In this document: positions 1 to 9,194 of the stretch, piece by piece
Position numbering within the stretch: the first letter of the stretch is position 1
Layout of the letters: every line of letters starts with the position of its first letter
Assembly (NCBI RefSeq): GCF_004339745.1
Contig: NZ_SMGP01000002.1
Span: forward strand, 186,001 to 250,000
Length of the DNA stretch: 64,000 nt
Source: Paraburkholderia sp. BL9I2N2
Lineage (GTDB): Bacteria; Pseudomonadota; Gammaproteobacteria; Burkholderiales; Burkholderiaceae
Direction of reading: 5' to 3'
Translations under genes and position numbers: made by a program
Notes under the pieces: model-generated
The model's database searches: none
What the model was told of the DNA's origin: nothing
Seen by the model: the letters and a program-made list of their open reading frames with translations, nothing else

Positions 1-1
1 C

Positions 2-637
2 GTGTCGGTGTACGTGGTGGATAACGTCGAACGCGGACGCGCGGGCTTCTGCGCACTCGACAATGTCTGGCCCGACCAGCCGTTGTCGCGCAGCGATGAG
101 GAGTCCGCGAAGATCTACCGCTTCGGCTACGCTGGCCACCGTTTCCCGCTCGGCGCGCTGCGCGGTCTGTCAGCGCAAACGGTGCCGCGTTGGCCTGGCA
201 CGATGGCGCTGCAACGGCAGGCGCTGATCGATGTAGTGGCACGCGTTGGCCCGTGCGTGCTGCTCGGCTTTAGCCAGGGTGGCGGATTCGTGTTCGACGC
301 GGCCGATGCGGCGCGCGACCTGGTGCGCGCATGCATCGCGCTGGAACCGCACGGCGTGCCCGCGTCGTTCGATGCCGGTTTGCCGGGCACGCCGGCGCTC
401 GTCGTGTTCGGCGACTTCATCGAAGAAGACGAAGCGTGGCGTGCCCATTCTGCTCGCGCGAACGCCTCGATGGCTGCGTGGAATGCAGCGGGCGGACGAG
501 GCGAACGCATTGATCTGCCGATGCTCGGCATGCGCGGCAACACGCACATGATGATGATGGACACCAACAGCGACGACGTGTTTCGGATCGTGCTCGACTG
601 GCTCGACGGTTGTGCGGGGATGCGTGTGCCTGGCTGA
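2..637 (+). CDS. alpha/beta hydrolase, carboxylesterase/phospholipase type (5' end outside window)
   Basis: The open frame runs from the window edge, so the N-terminus is probably missing. The product shows the serine-hydrolase nucleophile elbow GFSQGG near visible residue 90. A late His in the segment GNTHMMMMD (about residue 180) fits the catalytic His of an esterase of the phospholipase/carboxylesterase family. The Asp is probably in the FGDFIEED segment. The substrate cannot be told. The gene converges on the permease gene that follows, with about 30 bp between the stop codons. Confidence 0.75.
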   Translation: MSVYVVDNVERGRAGFCALDNVWPDQPLSRSDEESAKIYRFGYAGHRFPLGALRGLSAQTVPRWPGTMALQRQALIDVVARVGPCVLLGFSQGGGFVFDAADAARDLVRACIALEPHGVPASFDAGLPGTPALVVFGDFIEEDEAWRAHSARANASMAAWNAAGGRGERIDLPMLGMRGNTHMMMMDTNSDDVFRIVLDWLDGCAGMRVPG

Positions 638-668
638 TCGCGACAGGTCGTTATACCAGGGCCGCCCG

Positions 669-2639
669 TCAACCGATCTTCATCGGCAGGAGCACCATCC
701 GTTTGCCTTGCGACTGTAGGCGCTTCCGGATCTCGGCCGGAGTTCGATTGTGCAGCCATGCCGACAGGTTGACCCGACTGAAGGCGAGCTTGCTGGCGAA
801 GCACACACTGTTCGGAAACTCGTCCATGGTGGCTTCGGTAAGTCGCACAAGTCCGTCCATCGGACGCGTGACGAACTCGATCCGGCAATCGGCGGCATAC
901 CCCTGATAGCGGCTCTGGGCCATATAGTACGCAAGCGATGACGACATCTCTTGCCGCAAATGCTCGATATGCTTCGCGTCTTCCCAGCTTTGGGCGTCCA
1001 CTTCGCCGACTGTCAGGACGATCATGTTATCGAACCGCCCCGGAAACATGCGCGCAACGCAAAGCAACGCGTGCATGCTTGTACCGCGATGCCGGTCGAC
1101 AAGCACGATCGCGGTTGACCGGGATGGGTCCGGCCTGAGCGCCGTGTCGCCATCGCCATCGACCTTGGGCGCCGCGCCGGCAAACAGGGCGTCTTCCTTC
1201 GCCAACTGCATGGAGATTTCCCTGTAGTGACGCCTGACGAGAAAACACAGCGCGATCACTACGCCTGTCACCAGCACGGTCAGCCAGCCGCCCGCCGTGA
1301 ACTTTTCGACGAGCGTCACGGCGAGCACCGTGACCGTCGTCGATAAACCGAGGACCGCCAGCGCAAAGGGCCGCAACCAGCCTCCGCGGTCGCGGCGGCT
1401 CCACCGGTAGATGCACAGGCCGAGGAACGACAGGCTGAAGGTCAGGAATACGTTGATGCTGTACAGCACCACGAGCGTGGTCACATCACCGTGCGTCCAT
1501 AGCAGGATCGCGAGATTCGCAACGCCGATGACGACGACGCCGTTCCGTCGTACCAGCCGCGTCGACAGTTGGCGGAAATAACGCGGCATCCATGAGTCCG
1601 CTGCCATGTTCGACAAGACCGTTGGTCCGTCGAGGAATCCCGCTTGCGCACCGACGAGCAGCAACCCTGCCTCTAACGCAAGCACCACAGCCAGCAGGGC
1701 GTGGCGTGCGAGCGACGAGCCCATCCCGAGATGATCGATCACGCTGCCAAACACGACAGCGTTGAGCGTTTTGCCCTCGACCGGCCTGGCGTGCCAAAGC
1801 ATGTAAAGCATGATGATGCCTCCCGCCGTGAAAGCGAGCGACGCCGCCATGGAAAACATGGTCCACTTGCCATTGCGCACGCGCGGCTCGACGATCATGT
1901 TGACGTTGTTCGACACGGCTTCAAGGCCGGTATAGGTGCCGGCTCCCAGCGAGAACGCTCGCATCAGCAACGCCGCGACCACGAGCGGGCCGAATGCATG
2001 CGACATGCCGCGCGCCTCGCCCACGGCGGCCGGCACGATAGCCGTCAGTTGACCGCTGTGGACTGCCACGCCATATACGATCAGCGCCGCATGTATCACG
2101 ACGAAGCCAAGGAAAACCGGCAGCAGCACGAGGATCGACTGCTTCATGCCGCGCAAGTTAAGGCAGCTCATCAACACGATCAGGCCTAGCTCCGTGACGA
2201 GCCTGAACGCCTGTGCGGTCGCCGGCAACAGACTGAATAGGGCTTCGACACCGCTCGCAATGGACGTCGCGACGGTCAGCACATAGTCGACCAGCAGCGC
2301 CGCACCGGACACGACGCCACAGCGCGGGCCGAGCAGTTCGGTCGCGACGCGATAACCGCCGCCACCGGCGGGAAACAATTCGATGATCTGGCTGTAACCG
2401 AACGAGACGATGAAGACGGTGGCCGCCGTCGCCGCTGCGAGAAAGAGAGCGAGCGGCATGTGCTGTCCGAGCGCGAGAAACGCCTCTTCGGGACCATAGC
2501 AGGCTGAGGACAGTCCATCGGCGCCGAGACCGATCAATGCGAACAGCGGCGTAATCGCGATAGCCTGGCGTGTGCGCGGGTCGAGCGGATCCAGCGCCTC
2601 GCCGGCAATCAGCTTCTTTATTTTCCGGAAGGCGGTCAC
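669..2639 (-). CDS. APC-superfamily permease, KimA (YdaO)-like
   Basis: This 656-aa protein has about twelve hydrophobic segments over residues 25-470, followed by a soluble C-terminal domain of about 160 residues. The N-terminal segment with the motif GLGADGLSSACYGPEEAF and the overall two-part layout resemble the APC family potassium importer KimA of Bacillus, which is annotated in proteobacteria as an APC permease or amino-acid transporter. It is an inner-membrane protein. The substrate (K+ or amino acid) is inferred from family only. The start ATG begins MTAFRKIKKL. It stands alone; no partner gene or obvious operator is seen. Confidence 0.8.
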   Translation of the reverse strand: MTAFRKIKKLIAGEALDPLDPRTRQAIAITPLFALIGLGADGLSSACYGPEEAFLALGQHMPLALFLAAATAATVFIVSFGYSQIIELFPAGGGGYRVATELLGPRCGVVSGAALLVDYVLTVATSIASGVEALFSLLPATAQAFRLVTELGLIVLMSCLNLRGMKQSILVLLPVFLGFVVIHAALIVYGVAVHSGQLTAIVPAAVGEARGMSHAFGPLVVAALLMRAFSLGAGTYTGLEAVSNNVNMIVEPRVRNGKWTMFSMAASLAFTAGGIIMLYMLWHARPVEGKTLNAVVFGSVIDHLGMGSSLARHALLAVVLALEAGLLLVGAQAGFLDGPTVLSNMAADSWMPRYFRQLSTRLVRRNGVVVIGVANLAILLWTHGDVTTLVVLYSINVFLTFSLSFLGLCIYRWSRRDRGGWLRPFALAVLGLSTTVTVLAVTLVEKFTAGGWLTVLVTGVVIALCFLVRRHYREISMQLAKEDALFAGAAPKVDGDGDTALRPDPSRSTAIVLVDRHRGTSMHALLCVARMFPGRFDNMIVLTVGEVDAQSWEDAKHIEHLRQEMSSSLAYYMAQSRYQGYAADCRIEFVTRPMDGLVRLTEATMDEFPNSVCFASKLAFSRVNLSAWLHNRTPAEIRKRLQSQGKRMVLLPMKIG

Positions 2640-3278
2640 GGCGGACGGGTTACCGTATGAGCGTCCGGGGATAAATCACGTCTTCAAAACGGACGATTTG
2701 AACGGCGTTGTTTTTAGTCATTTCTGGATATGCGGCCGCGTAAAGCAGGTTCCACCCGACAGGTACAAGGGAATCTGTCATGCTCGGTGGGAGTGCAGAG
2801 GATACTTCTGGCGAGATATATTCGTTATAAAATTTCCGCGAATAGAATTAAAACCCCGTATCTGCCCATCTGAATCCACAGCGACATCTGCCGAGCAATC
2901 TCAACGTTCTGCTGGATGAACTTTAAGCCTGCGCCGCGGGCGAATTCTGAGGTTCGAGACTTTCCCCGCCGATCCGGCACTTTCAATCAACACTAAAGCC
3001 ATATAAATCAAAGGCATACGTCTGTTCGCCAACCGTCGATCATTTGGCATGGGCCTTGCGTTAGTGGATGCATAGGCGTTCAACGCCATCAAGGCGTCCG
3101 TTCAGGGCGCGATTACGGAGACGACACCCATGATTCGATTGATCGCCCTTTGCGCAAACGCGCGGCGCTAGCGCACCGCAAATCACATTTTCCGGTGCCG
3201 TGCGCGACATAGTGAGTCATATCGGCCAGCACGATGACTCACCAACACCGCTTCCAAAGGCACCCGCACAAATCGTTC
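2640..3278. other. intergenic, no gene supported
   Basis: This interval of about 640 bases separates two minus-strand genes. The stretch 2650-2900 is somewhat AT-rich and should contain the promoter of the permease gene. Short open frames here have no recognisable product and no good ribosome-binding site, so none is called. Confidence 0.5.
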
Positions 3279-5177
3279 TCACCACCTTCTCCGTAGTGGA
3301 GCGCGGGTCAAGACAGACGGAGCCTGTCTTGAGCCATCGTCGGATGTACGAGCTCCGGCTTCTTGCCCGCGCTGCTGCGACATGGCCAACACCGGATCGA
3401 CGACCTTGGGCGCCACCGCCTTCTCGTGCAGATCCTTGATGAAGGCCTCGCTTATCGCAATGACCTTCGCCGATGCTCGCGGATCGAAAAGCGCGTGATC
3501 GAGCTCGTCATAAACAACCGCCTTGACATTCGAAAAGCGCGCCAGCTTCTTTCCGCGTTTGCCGAAATGCGCGTTGAACTGCTCCATCCCTTCGTCGCCT
3601 GAACCGTAGATGAAGAGAGTCTGCACGCCTTTGCGTTCGAGCGCATGAACGACGCTATGCGGGTCCGTAGCGGCTTCGGCCGCGCCGGCGCCGTTGCCGG
3701 TCACGCCCAGCGTATGCGAACGCAGGCGCGCGATCAGGTTCGAAGCGACGGCCTGCGCGATGGGCCGGAACTTGCGCTTTCCGCTCAGGACGAGCCACCA
3801 CTTGGACGGCTTGAATATCGCAGGCCCGACACGCTTCATCGAGTTGCGCTGCTCCTCCTCCAGCTCCGCCATCGACATGCCTGGGGGTATGTAAAAGCGC
3901 GCGATATTGACCGCGATGACGGCCGTGAGCGTCGGCTCCACGAGCGATGCGTGCAAGGCGCTGTAGGCGCCCGAGCAGATCCCGAACGAGATGACCGTGT
4001 GATAGCCCTTGCGCTTGAGCCAGGCGGCTGCCGTCGCGACATCCTCGATGGTTGTGGATGCATGGATCGATGGAACCAGATCGAGCGGCCCTTGTGCGGT
4101 GCGCGGCGGACTGTCGCCGATGCCGCGCGCATCGATACGCATGGATGCGATGCCGCGCCGAGCCATTTCACGCGCGATGCGAACCGACAGCCGGCTATCG
4201 CCGTGATGTACGCTGCCGGCGGTATTGGTGATCAGCATGACGGGCCCGAACGCGAGCCTGCCGCGCGGTTCGCACAGGATGCCGAACAGGCCGTTGGCGC
4301 CGAAGATGACCGGGCGCTCGCGGGCTTCGGGCGTTTCGATGATCGCTTCGTCGTCGAGTGATACGCTCGGCCGTGCGCCTTTGTTCCCCGACCTTTGGAC
4401 GCGCGTGCCCGGGGTGCCGTCCACGATCCACTGCACGGCCCGGTCAAACGAGCGAGCCGGCACGACCGACGACTTCGTCTCATCCACATATTCGAAGTAG
4501 CCTTCCAGCATGCTCGTTTCGACCTCGACGCCGCGTCCGCGCAGCGTCGAACACAGTGCGGCGCTAGCGCGGAAACGTGCATCGAGCACGAGAACGCGTG
4601 CGGGCAACGAAGCGTGTTCGTCCATTGACTTCGAGAGATCGAGCGCTTCCAGTTCACCGCAAAGCCGGTCGCTGTAAACCTGTCCGAGCACGTTAAACGG
4701 CCTGTCGCGCTGCGCGGCGCGCAAGGGCGGGACGAGATTGTCGAGCCAGACCTTGCGCACGGCCGCCAGTTCGCGCAGATAGGCGCGCCCGCGCGTGACA
4801 GGCGCGAGCAACACGAGCGAGTCGGCCGCGCATCGCCGCGACGCCAATGCGGCCACGGCCGCACCGAAACGCAAACCGCAGAGCGTCACGCTCGTCACAC
4901 CGGTTTGTTCCTTGAGCCGCTCGACGGCCGCTACGGTATCGGACACGAAGGCATCGAGGTGATGGGCATTGCCGTCGACGCCTACGGAGTCTCCCGTTGC
5001 CAGATAGTCGAAGCGCAGCACGGGAATGCCGTACGCGGACAGCTCTTCGGCCAGGTAACGGATGCCCTTGTGGCACCACGGCTCTTCATGGCCAAAAGGA
5101 CTGCAGAGCACCACGCCATGTGTGCCATGCCCAGGATGAAGCCATCCAAAGCGTCCACCGAATGCGATCGGCCTCAT
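3279..5177 (-). CDS. tandem alpha/beta-hydrolase (exosortase/EPS-associated hydrolase type), two domains fused
   Basis: The 632-aa product contains two alpha/beta-hydrolase domains in tandem. Domain 1 (about residues 1-240) has LCSPFGHE as an oxyanion-like loop and CGLRFGA where the nucleophile elbow should be, so Arg stands in for Ser. Domain 2 (about 285-590) has FGICSGA, with Cys in the nucleophile position, and a late Asp/His (ELDHALFD). The GxRxG elbow recalls the exosortase-A-system-associated hydrolases, which occur as two separate genes near polysaccharide clusters. Here they are one polypeptide with no exosortase gene nearby. Catalytic competence of domain 1 is doubtful. The role in envelope or EPS metabolism is inferred. 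Confidence 0.7.
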   Translation of the reverse strand: MRPIAFGGRFGWLHPGHGTHGVVLCSPFGHEEPWCHKGIRYLAEELSAYGIPVLRFDYLATGDSVGVDGNAHHLDAFVSDTVAAVERLKEQTGVTSVTLCGLRFGAAVAALASRRCAADSLVLLAPVTRGRAYLRELAAVRKVWLDNLVPPLRAAQRDRPFNVLGQVYSDRLCGELEALDLSKSMDEHASLPARVLVLDARFRASAALCSTLRGRGVEVETSMLEGYFEYVDETKSSVVPARSFDRAVQWIVDGTPGTRVQRSGNKGARPSVSLDDEAIIETPEARERPVIFGANGLFGILCEPRGRLAFGPVMLITNTAGSVHHGDSRLSVRIAREMARRGIASMRIDARGIGDSPPRTAQGPLDLVPSIHASTTIEDVATAAAWLKRKGYHTVISFGICSGAYSALHASLVEPTLTAVIAVNIARFYIPPGMSMAELEEEQRNSMKRVGPAIFKPSKWWLVLSGKRKFRPIAQAVASNLIARLRSHTLGVTGNGAGAAEAATDPHSVVHALERKGVQTLFIYGSGDEGMEQFNAHFGKRGKKLARFSNVKAVVYDELDHALFDPRASAKVIAISEAFIKDLHEKAVAPKVVDPVLAMSQQRGQEAGARTSDDGSRQAPSVLTRAPLRRRW

Positions 5178-6391
5178 GGGTTACCTCGACCGGCTTGGTT
5201 ATCGTCGCATGTTATGGCCGGGTGGCAAAGAGCGGATGTTGCAGCCTCTTTTGCAACTTCGCCGCGCAATGTTCTTGTCTCGTAGCGCATGAGTGTCGAG
5301 CCTCTTTTTTGTTTTGAGCATTTCGATCGATTGGATCGCTCTTTAGAAATGAGTTCGGTGCGCTAAACAACACTGCAGAAGCAGGGAACGAAGTTGACCT
5401 GGACAGAGGGCATTGATGAGATCGCGCTGCAAGCAGTTGCCACCGTGTCGCGCCAAAGCTCCACGGTGGATGGAAAGGTTGTATTTTCAACGAGTGCTCG
5501 GGGACGCGGCCGGGGACTACGCATATCTCTTTCAAAGAGTCGATTGAGGTTTTACCCGTAACCGGCGCGCTTTGTCGTGATGCCAGGCGGACTGTGGGAG
5601 TGCGCACATAGCATTGTTGACTGGCGCAGTAATCTGTATGCGAGGGAGCGGGGCTCATCGTCAAGTACGGGGCATTGTTGGAATGCGACTGTTCGCCGGT
5701 GCCAGCCGGACGACAGCTAAATACGCTATGACGCGTTGTTCCAATACGGGTGCGCGGACGAATCGCGAGAACTTCTTCAGGGGAGGCGTGCGCATGTACG
5801 CGCGCGAACCTTTGTTTCACAACATATCGGAGCGAGTCGCTCAGACACGCATGTCGCGCTTTGGCGCGGCGCTCGAGGTCTTCACACCGGCGAGCGTTTT
5901 GCGCGCTTCTTCCCAACCTCGAGTTGAATTACGCGCAAAGCCTTCTGGGTCGTGAGACCGCGCCGGAGGAGTCATCGGCGTTGACCGCTATAGCGGCTCG
6001 TCGCCGATGAGCGCGCGACCGTGTTCAGCATGAGTTCGGAATATCCGAGCATGAGCGAGGACGCGGGAGTCGAACGCGGCGAACAGTTCGCACTCGATGC
6101 GCTGTGCTCACACATCAAGCGGCCGCAGTTCCAATCGATTTCTGGCTGCATTCGTGCCGGACGTGATCGCGGATCTTCCCCCGGCTGGGCCTGATGGTGA
6201 AGAACGTCGACGGCGCACATACCAGTCTCGTCGTCGAGCCTCGCGACGGTTGCGAATATGCTCGCGCGCAGACTGACCGGCGCTTGCCGAGAATTTCGAG
6301 AGCAGTGTGAGTCGCCGCGCTTCCCATGCGCCTGGAACCCAGGAGTTTCAGGCGCAATCTCTCTTCAATTATTTTCTTTCAACCGAATTAC

Positions 6392-6461
6392 TCATACGGT
6401 TAAAATCAGATTTAACTGACACAATGTGCGCACCTGATTATTCTTCATACGTTTAAAATCA
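6392..6461 (+). repeat. pair of 17-bp direct repeats, possible operator
   Basis: TCATACGGTTAAAATCA at 6392-6408 recurs as TCATACGTTTAAAATCA at 6445-6461, one mismatch apart, with starts 53 bp apart (about five helical turns). The position in an AT-rich region upstream of the lipoprotein gene suggests a regulator binding site. The regulator is unknown. Confidence 0.5.
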
Positions 6462-6610
6462 ACATCCAAAATCATCGGTATTGACATCCATACAAATGGG
6501 GATGTTCAGGAAATTTGTTCCGTGTTTGGTAAAAAGTATGATGATATGACGTACATGTTGTAACAAGTGTGACGTAGAACTGACTTTGGTAATCTGATAC
6601 GATTGTTAAA

Positions 6611-6632
6611 AGACGGTAATATTTTACCGTCT
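6611..6632. promoter_or_regulatory. perfect inverted repeat upstream of the beta-helix lipoprotein gene
   Basis: GACGGTAA-TATT-TTACCGTC at 6612-6631 is perfectly palindromic and extends by one more A/T pair on each side. It could be an operator or a small hairpin. There is no U-tract, so a terminator is less likely. It lies about 300 bp before the start codon at 6932. Confidence 0.5.
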
Positions 6633-6931
6633 AGCTATTCTTCTGCTCTCATCGGCGCTTTGCGTCATCGAAATGCAGGTCTGGCGATACCTTCCGGAAG
6701 ACCCTGCTTTACCAATCCTGAAGTTCTTTGCTTTAAGCGGAGATCTCTTCGGGAATTCGCTCGCACCTTCGCGTATTCGCATCGCCGAATACGCGGGGCA
6801 GTGCGTATGTAAGCGTTCGGGCTTTTTGCGCCCGTTATCTCGCTTAATTTCCCTTTAAACGCCTGTGCGGTCGAGGTCGTCTGCTTGGGTTTTGGCTTTT
6901 CGATCGCGCCGGCATAGTTGGAACGACTTGA

Positions 6932-8116
6932 ATGATTAAGAATACACCAGCTGCAACACTCTCAGTTTCTGACACTCAACTCGCGGTCCGTCGTAAATTT
7001 CTGACATCGTTATTGGCCGGCAGCGGTGCACTTGTGCTCGCCGCATGCGGCGGCGGCAGCGATCCCGCCAATGTCGACGCGGTAGCGAACAGAGGCCGGC
7101 ACGGCGGCGGTGCCTCGAATCCGCGCGGCGCCAGTTCCCCGAGCGGCGCCAGTTCCCCGGCCGGCGCGAGCACGCCGGCTGCGCCGAGCACGCCAGCTAG
7201 CACGCCGTCAAACACCGATGGCGTTCTTCTCGACACGTCTTTCGGCGTAAAGGGCGATGGAACGACCAACGATCGCGCCGCGCTTCAGCGCGCAATCGAC
7301 GGCTCCGTCGGGCAGATTCTGCTGATTACCGGAAAGAGCCGGATCGATTCGGCCGGTCTCGATCTGCGCACCAATAGCCATGTGCGATTTGCAAGCGGCG
7401 CTTCGATCAAGTTGCTCCCGCATAATACCGACACTTATGAAATTCTTCGATTGGCGGACGTAAGCAACGTCACGCTCGAAAGCCCGTATCTCGACGGCAG
7501 CAAGGAATTGAATTCGGCGAAGTCGGGTGAATGGGGAATGGGGATTTCGATTAATGGCGCGACGAATTGCACCATTACGTCCCCGACCACGATTAATTGC
7601 TGGGGCGACGGAATTTATATCAATAATAGCGATAGGCAGAGTAGTTCCTACAGCAAAAACATTACGGTCAATTCTCACCATGCGACCGGATGCCGTCGCC
7701 AGGGTGTATCGATTATTAGTGGTAGCGGGATTACGTTCAATACTCCGCTTTGGGAAAATATCGGAGGAACGCAACCCGGATGCGGTCTTGATATCGAACC
7801 GAACGATAATACCGCCGTGTTTGAAAACATTCGCATCGTCAGCCCGACGACGAATAATTGCGCCGGTGGCGGGATTCTCATTTATTTCGGTTTCTTGCCG
7901 GGGCCGGTTAACAAGACGGTCAGCATCAGCATTACCGGTCATACGGATACGGGCAGTCCCGGCGGCTCGTTCAACGTCCAAGGCCTTCATCTGAACGGCT
8001 ACGTCGTGAACGGATCGATTACCAGCGCCAATCCGGTCTGGAAACGCGCGATGAGCCTGGAAGACTGGGACAAGGGCGGCCCGACGGTGACGGTCACCAA
8101 CGCGCGCATCGGGTGA
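6932..8116 (+). CDS. secreted lipoprotein with pectate-lyase-like right-handed beta-helix
   Basis: The 394-aa product begins with a signal sequence, RRKFLTSLLAGSGALVLAAC, ending in a lipobox (LAAC), so it should be lipidated. A low-complexity linker of Ala/Ser/Pro/Gly repeats follows (about residues 50-95). The rest shows the opening FGVKGDGTTNDRAALQRAID, typical of the pectate lyase 3 / glycoside hydrolase 28-like beta-helix, and many Asn/Ile-rich rungs. It probably acts on or binds polysaccharide at the cell surface. The twin Arg could permit Tat export. The catalytic residues cannot be assigned. The ribosome-binding site is weak. Confidence 0.75.
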   Translation: MIKNTPAATLSVSDTQLAVRRKFLTSLLAGSGALVLAACGGGSDPANVDAVANRGRHGGGASNPRGASSPSGASSPAGASTPAAPSTPASTPSNTDGVLLDTSFGVKGDGTTNDRAALQRAIDGSVGQILLITGKSRIDSAGLDLRTNSHVRFASGASIKLLPHNTDTYEILRLADVSNVTLESPYLDGSKELNSAKSGEWGMGISINGATNCTITSPTTINCWGDGIYINNSDRQSSSYSKNITVNSHHATGCRRQGVSIISGSGITFNTPLWENIGGTQPGCGLDIEPNDNTAVFENIRIVSPTTNNCAGGGILIYFGFLPGPVNKTVSISITGHTDTGSPGGSFNVQGLHLNGYVVNGSITSANPVWKRAMSLEDWDKGGPTVTVTNARIG

Positions 8117-8942
8117 TGTGAGTGTTAGTCGGTGGCGCGATGCCGCAATGGATCGCGCCCCGGCTGTTTAATCGTCTGGGGGAACATTCTCCAGAGGAAA
8201 ATGGCGATAGAAGTTAAAAATCTGCGACGCTCCAGTTTGCCGGAATCATAGAAAAGCCTTCTTGTCGGAAGAAATTCTTTGAGCAATTTCTCATCCGACG
8301 ATCGATTCATATGTTTGGCGCGCAAGAGCTAAGTTGAATGCCCTATACCTCAGTTGAATCCGCCAATCTGTTCGGCTAAATCCGCCAATCAAATAAAAAA
8401 ACGCAGCATTCTGGCGTTAATGGGCGAAGTCTGTGAAAAATCTCACAATACTATTTCCGCTTTATAGCTTCGCCGTATGGGTCCTCCGCGTTATTCAGTG
8501 CAACTTGGCGGCTTAGCTTTCCGTTCAAGGAACTGACACCGCGGCGCTTCGTGAGTGGACTTGGTAATGGGCGAGCGCCTTAAGGCGAAGGGCGTCACAC
8601 TGACCAGCCACTTCGCCGAAGACCGCGTCGCAGTCTGCGGCACCTTATCGGTCACGATGCCGGCTTCGATGCATCGCCACATCGAACTCGGAAATTCGCC
8701 TGGCATTGCCTTGACTTAGCGTAGCGTAGCCGAGACGAGCAGAGAACTGGGCATTCCCACATCCTGAAACCAGGCGGATCAGACATCGTGGTACTTCGCG
8801 TTTCGAGAACGCACAAACAGGCGAGTTGGACGACGCCGGGTATGTCGGGCAAGAGCGCAGGCACGCAGCTAGCCGGGCGATGATGTCCCGCTACTGGCAA
8901 TTCGAAATTCCGCGCGGCGTCAGCAAGCCTTCATGCCCGATG
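8117..8942. other. intergenic, no gene supported
   Basis: About 820 bases without a convincing gene. A 66-codon minus-strand frame (8125-8325) and a roughly 50-codon plus-strand frame near 8568 have no family signature. The stretch 8330-8460 is AT-rich with a repeated ATCCGCCAATC. It marks the boundary between the lipoprotein gene and the monooxygenase locus. Confidence 0.45.
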
Positions 8943-8959
8943 CGTCCCATTTTCGGACA
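8943..8959 (+). promoter_or_regulatory. candidate activator site 1 (upstream of the adh promoter)
   Basis: CGTCCCATTTTCGGACA is an imperfect dyad that matches 13040-13056 at 15 of 17 positions. It lies about 155 bp upstream of the -24 element at 9098, a normal distance for a sigma-54 enhancer. Binding by the linked AcoR-type activator is inferred. Confidence 0.6.
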
Positions 8960-8985
8960 AGCCGCCGATCCCCACCCACACCAAG

Positions 8986-9002
8986 CGTCCGATTTTGCGA
9001 CA
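8986..9002 (+). promoter_or_regulatory. candidate activator site 2 (upstream of the adh promoter)
   Basis: CGTCCGATTTTGCGACA resembles site 1 and contains the half-site TGTCGCA (as its complement), which recurs at 13074. It starts 43 bp after site 1, so the two lie about four helical turns apart. Confidence 0.55.
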
Positions 9003-9097
9003 GTGCTCCAGCACGCGAGCCATCTGGTCGCTGCGGATAACACCGCTTCCCATGCTCACGCGCCTTCTTAGGGTGGCGTGATCGCTTCCTTCTCCTT

Positions 9098-9113
9098 TGG
9101 CATGGACATTGCC
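9098..9113 (+). promoter_or_regulatory. sigma-54 (-24/-12) promoter of the adh-cobW-WD40 operon
   Basis: TGGCATG-GACA-TTGCC matches the consensus TGGCACG-N4-TTGCW with invariant GG and GC exactly 12 bp apart. It lies about 80 bp before the GTG start of the alcohol dehydrogenase gene and downstream of two enhancer-like sites. The presence of a sigma-54 activator gene at the end of the locus supports it. Confidence 0.75.
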
Positions 9114-9194
9114 TAGTCTGTGTCGGCCCCGCGCAAAAGCGCCGCTCGTATGGTTGGTGCATTTGCCGGCCATACATAAACGGAGGAGACAAAA

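Larger units (their letters stand above)
5178..6931. other. long intergenic region, no gene supported
   Basis: About 1.75 kb lies between divergent genes. The 5' two-thirds is GC-rich, with short overlapping open frames on both strands that lack family signatures, and could be a decayed gene. The part from 6360 onward is clearly AT-rich and holds repeats and a perfect palindrome (separate entries). It probably carries the promoter region of the beta-helix lipoprotein gene. Confidence 0.5.

Noticed and set aside
5212..5916. 234-codon minus-strand frame in the 5-7 kb gap
   Set aside because: Composition is unlike a protein of this organism, there is no ribosome site, and short frames overlap it on both strands.
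5940..6330. Possible decayed metabolic gene (GVDRYSG-like words)
   Set aside because: The words recall a transketolase end, but order and frame do not hold together, so no pseudogene is called.
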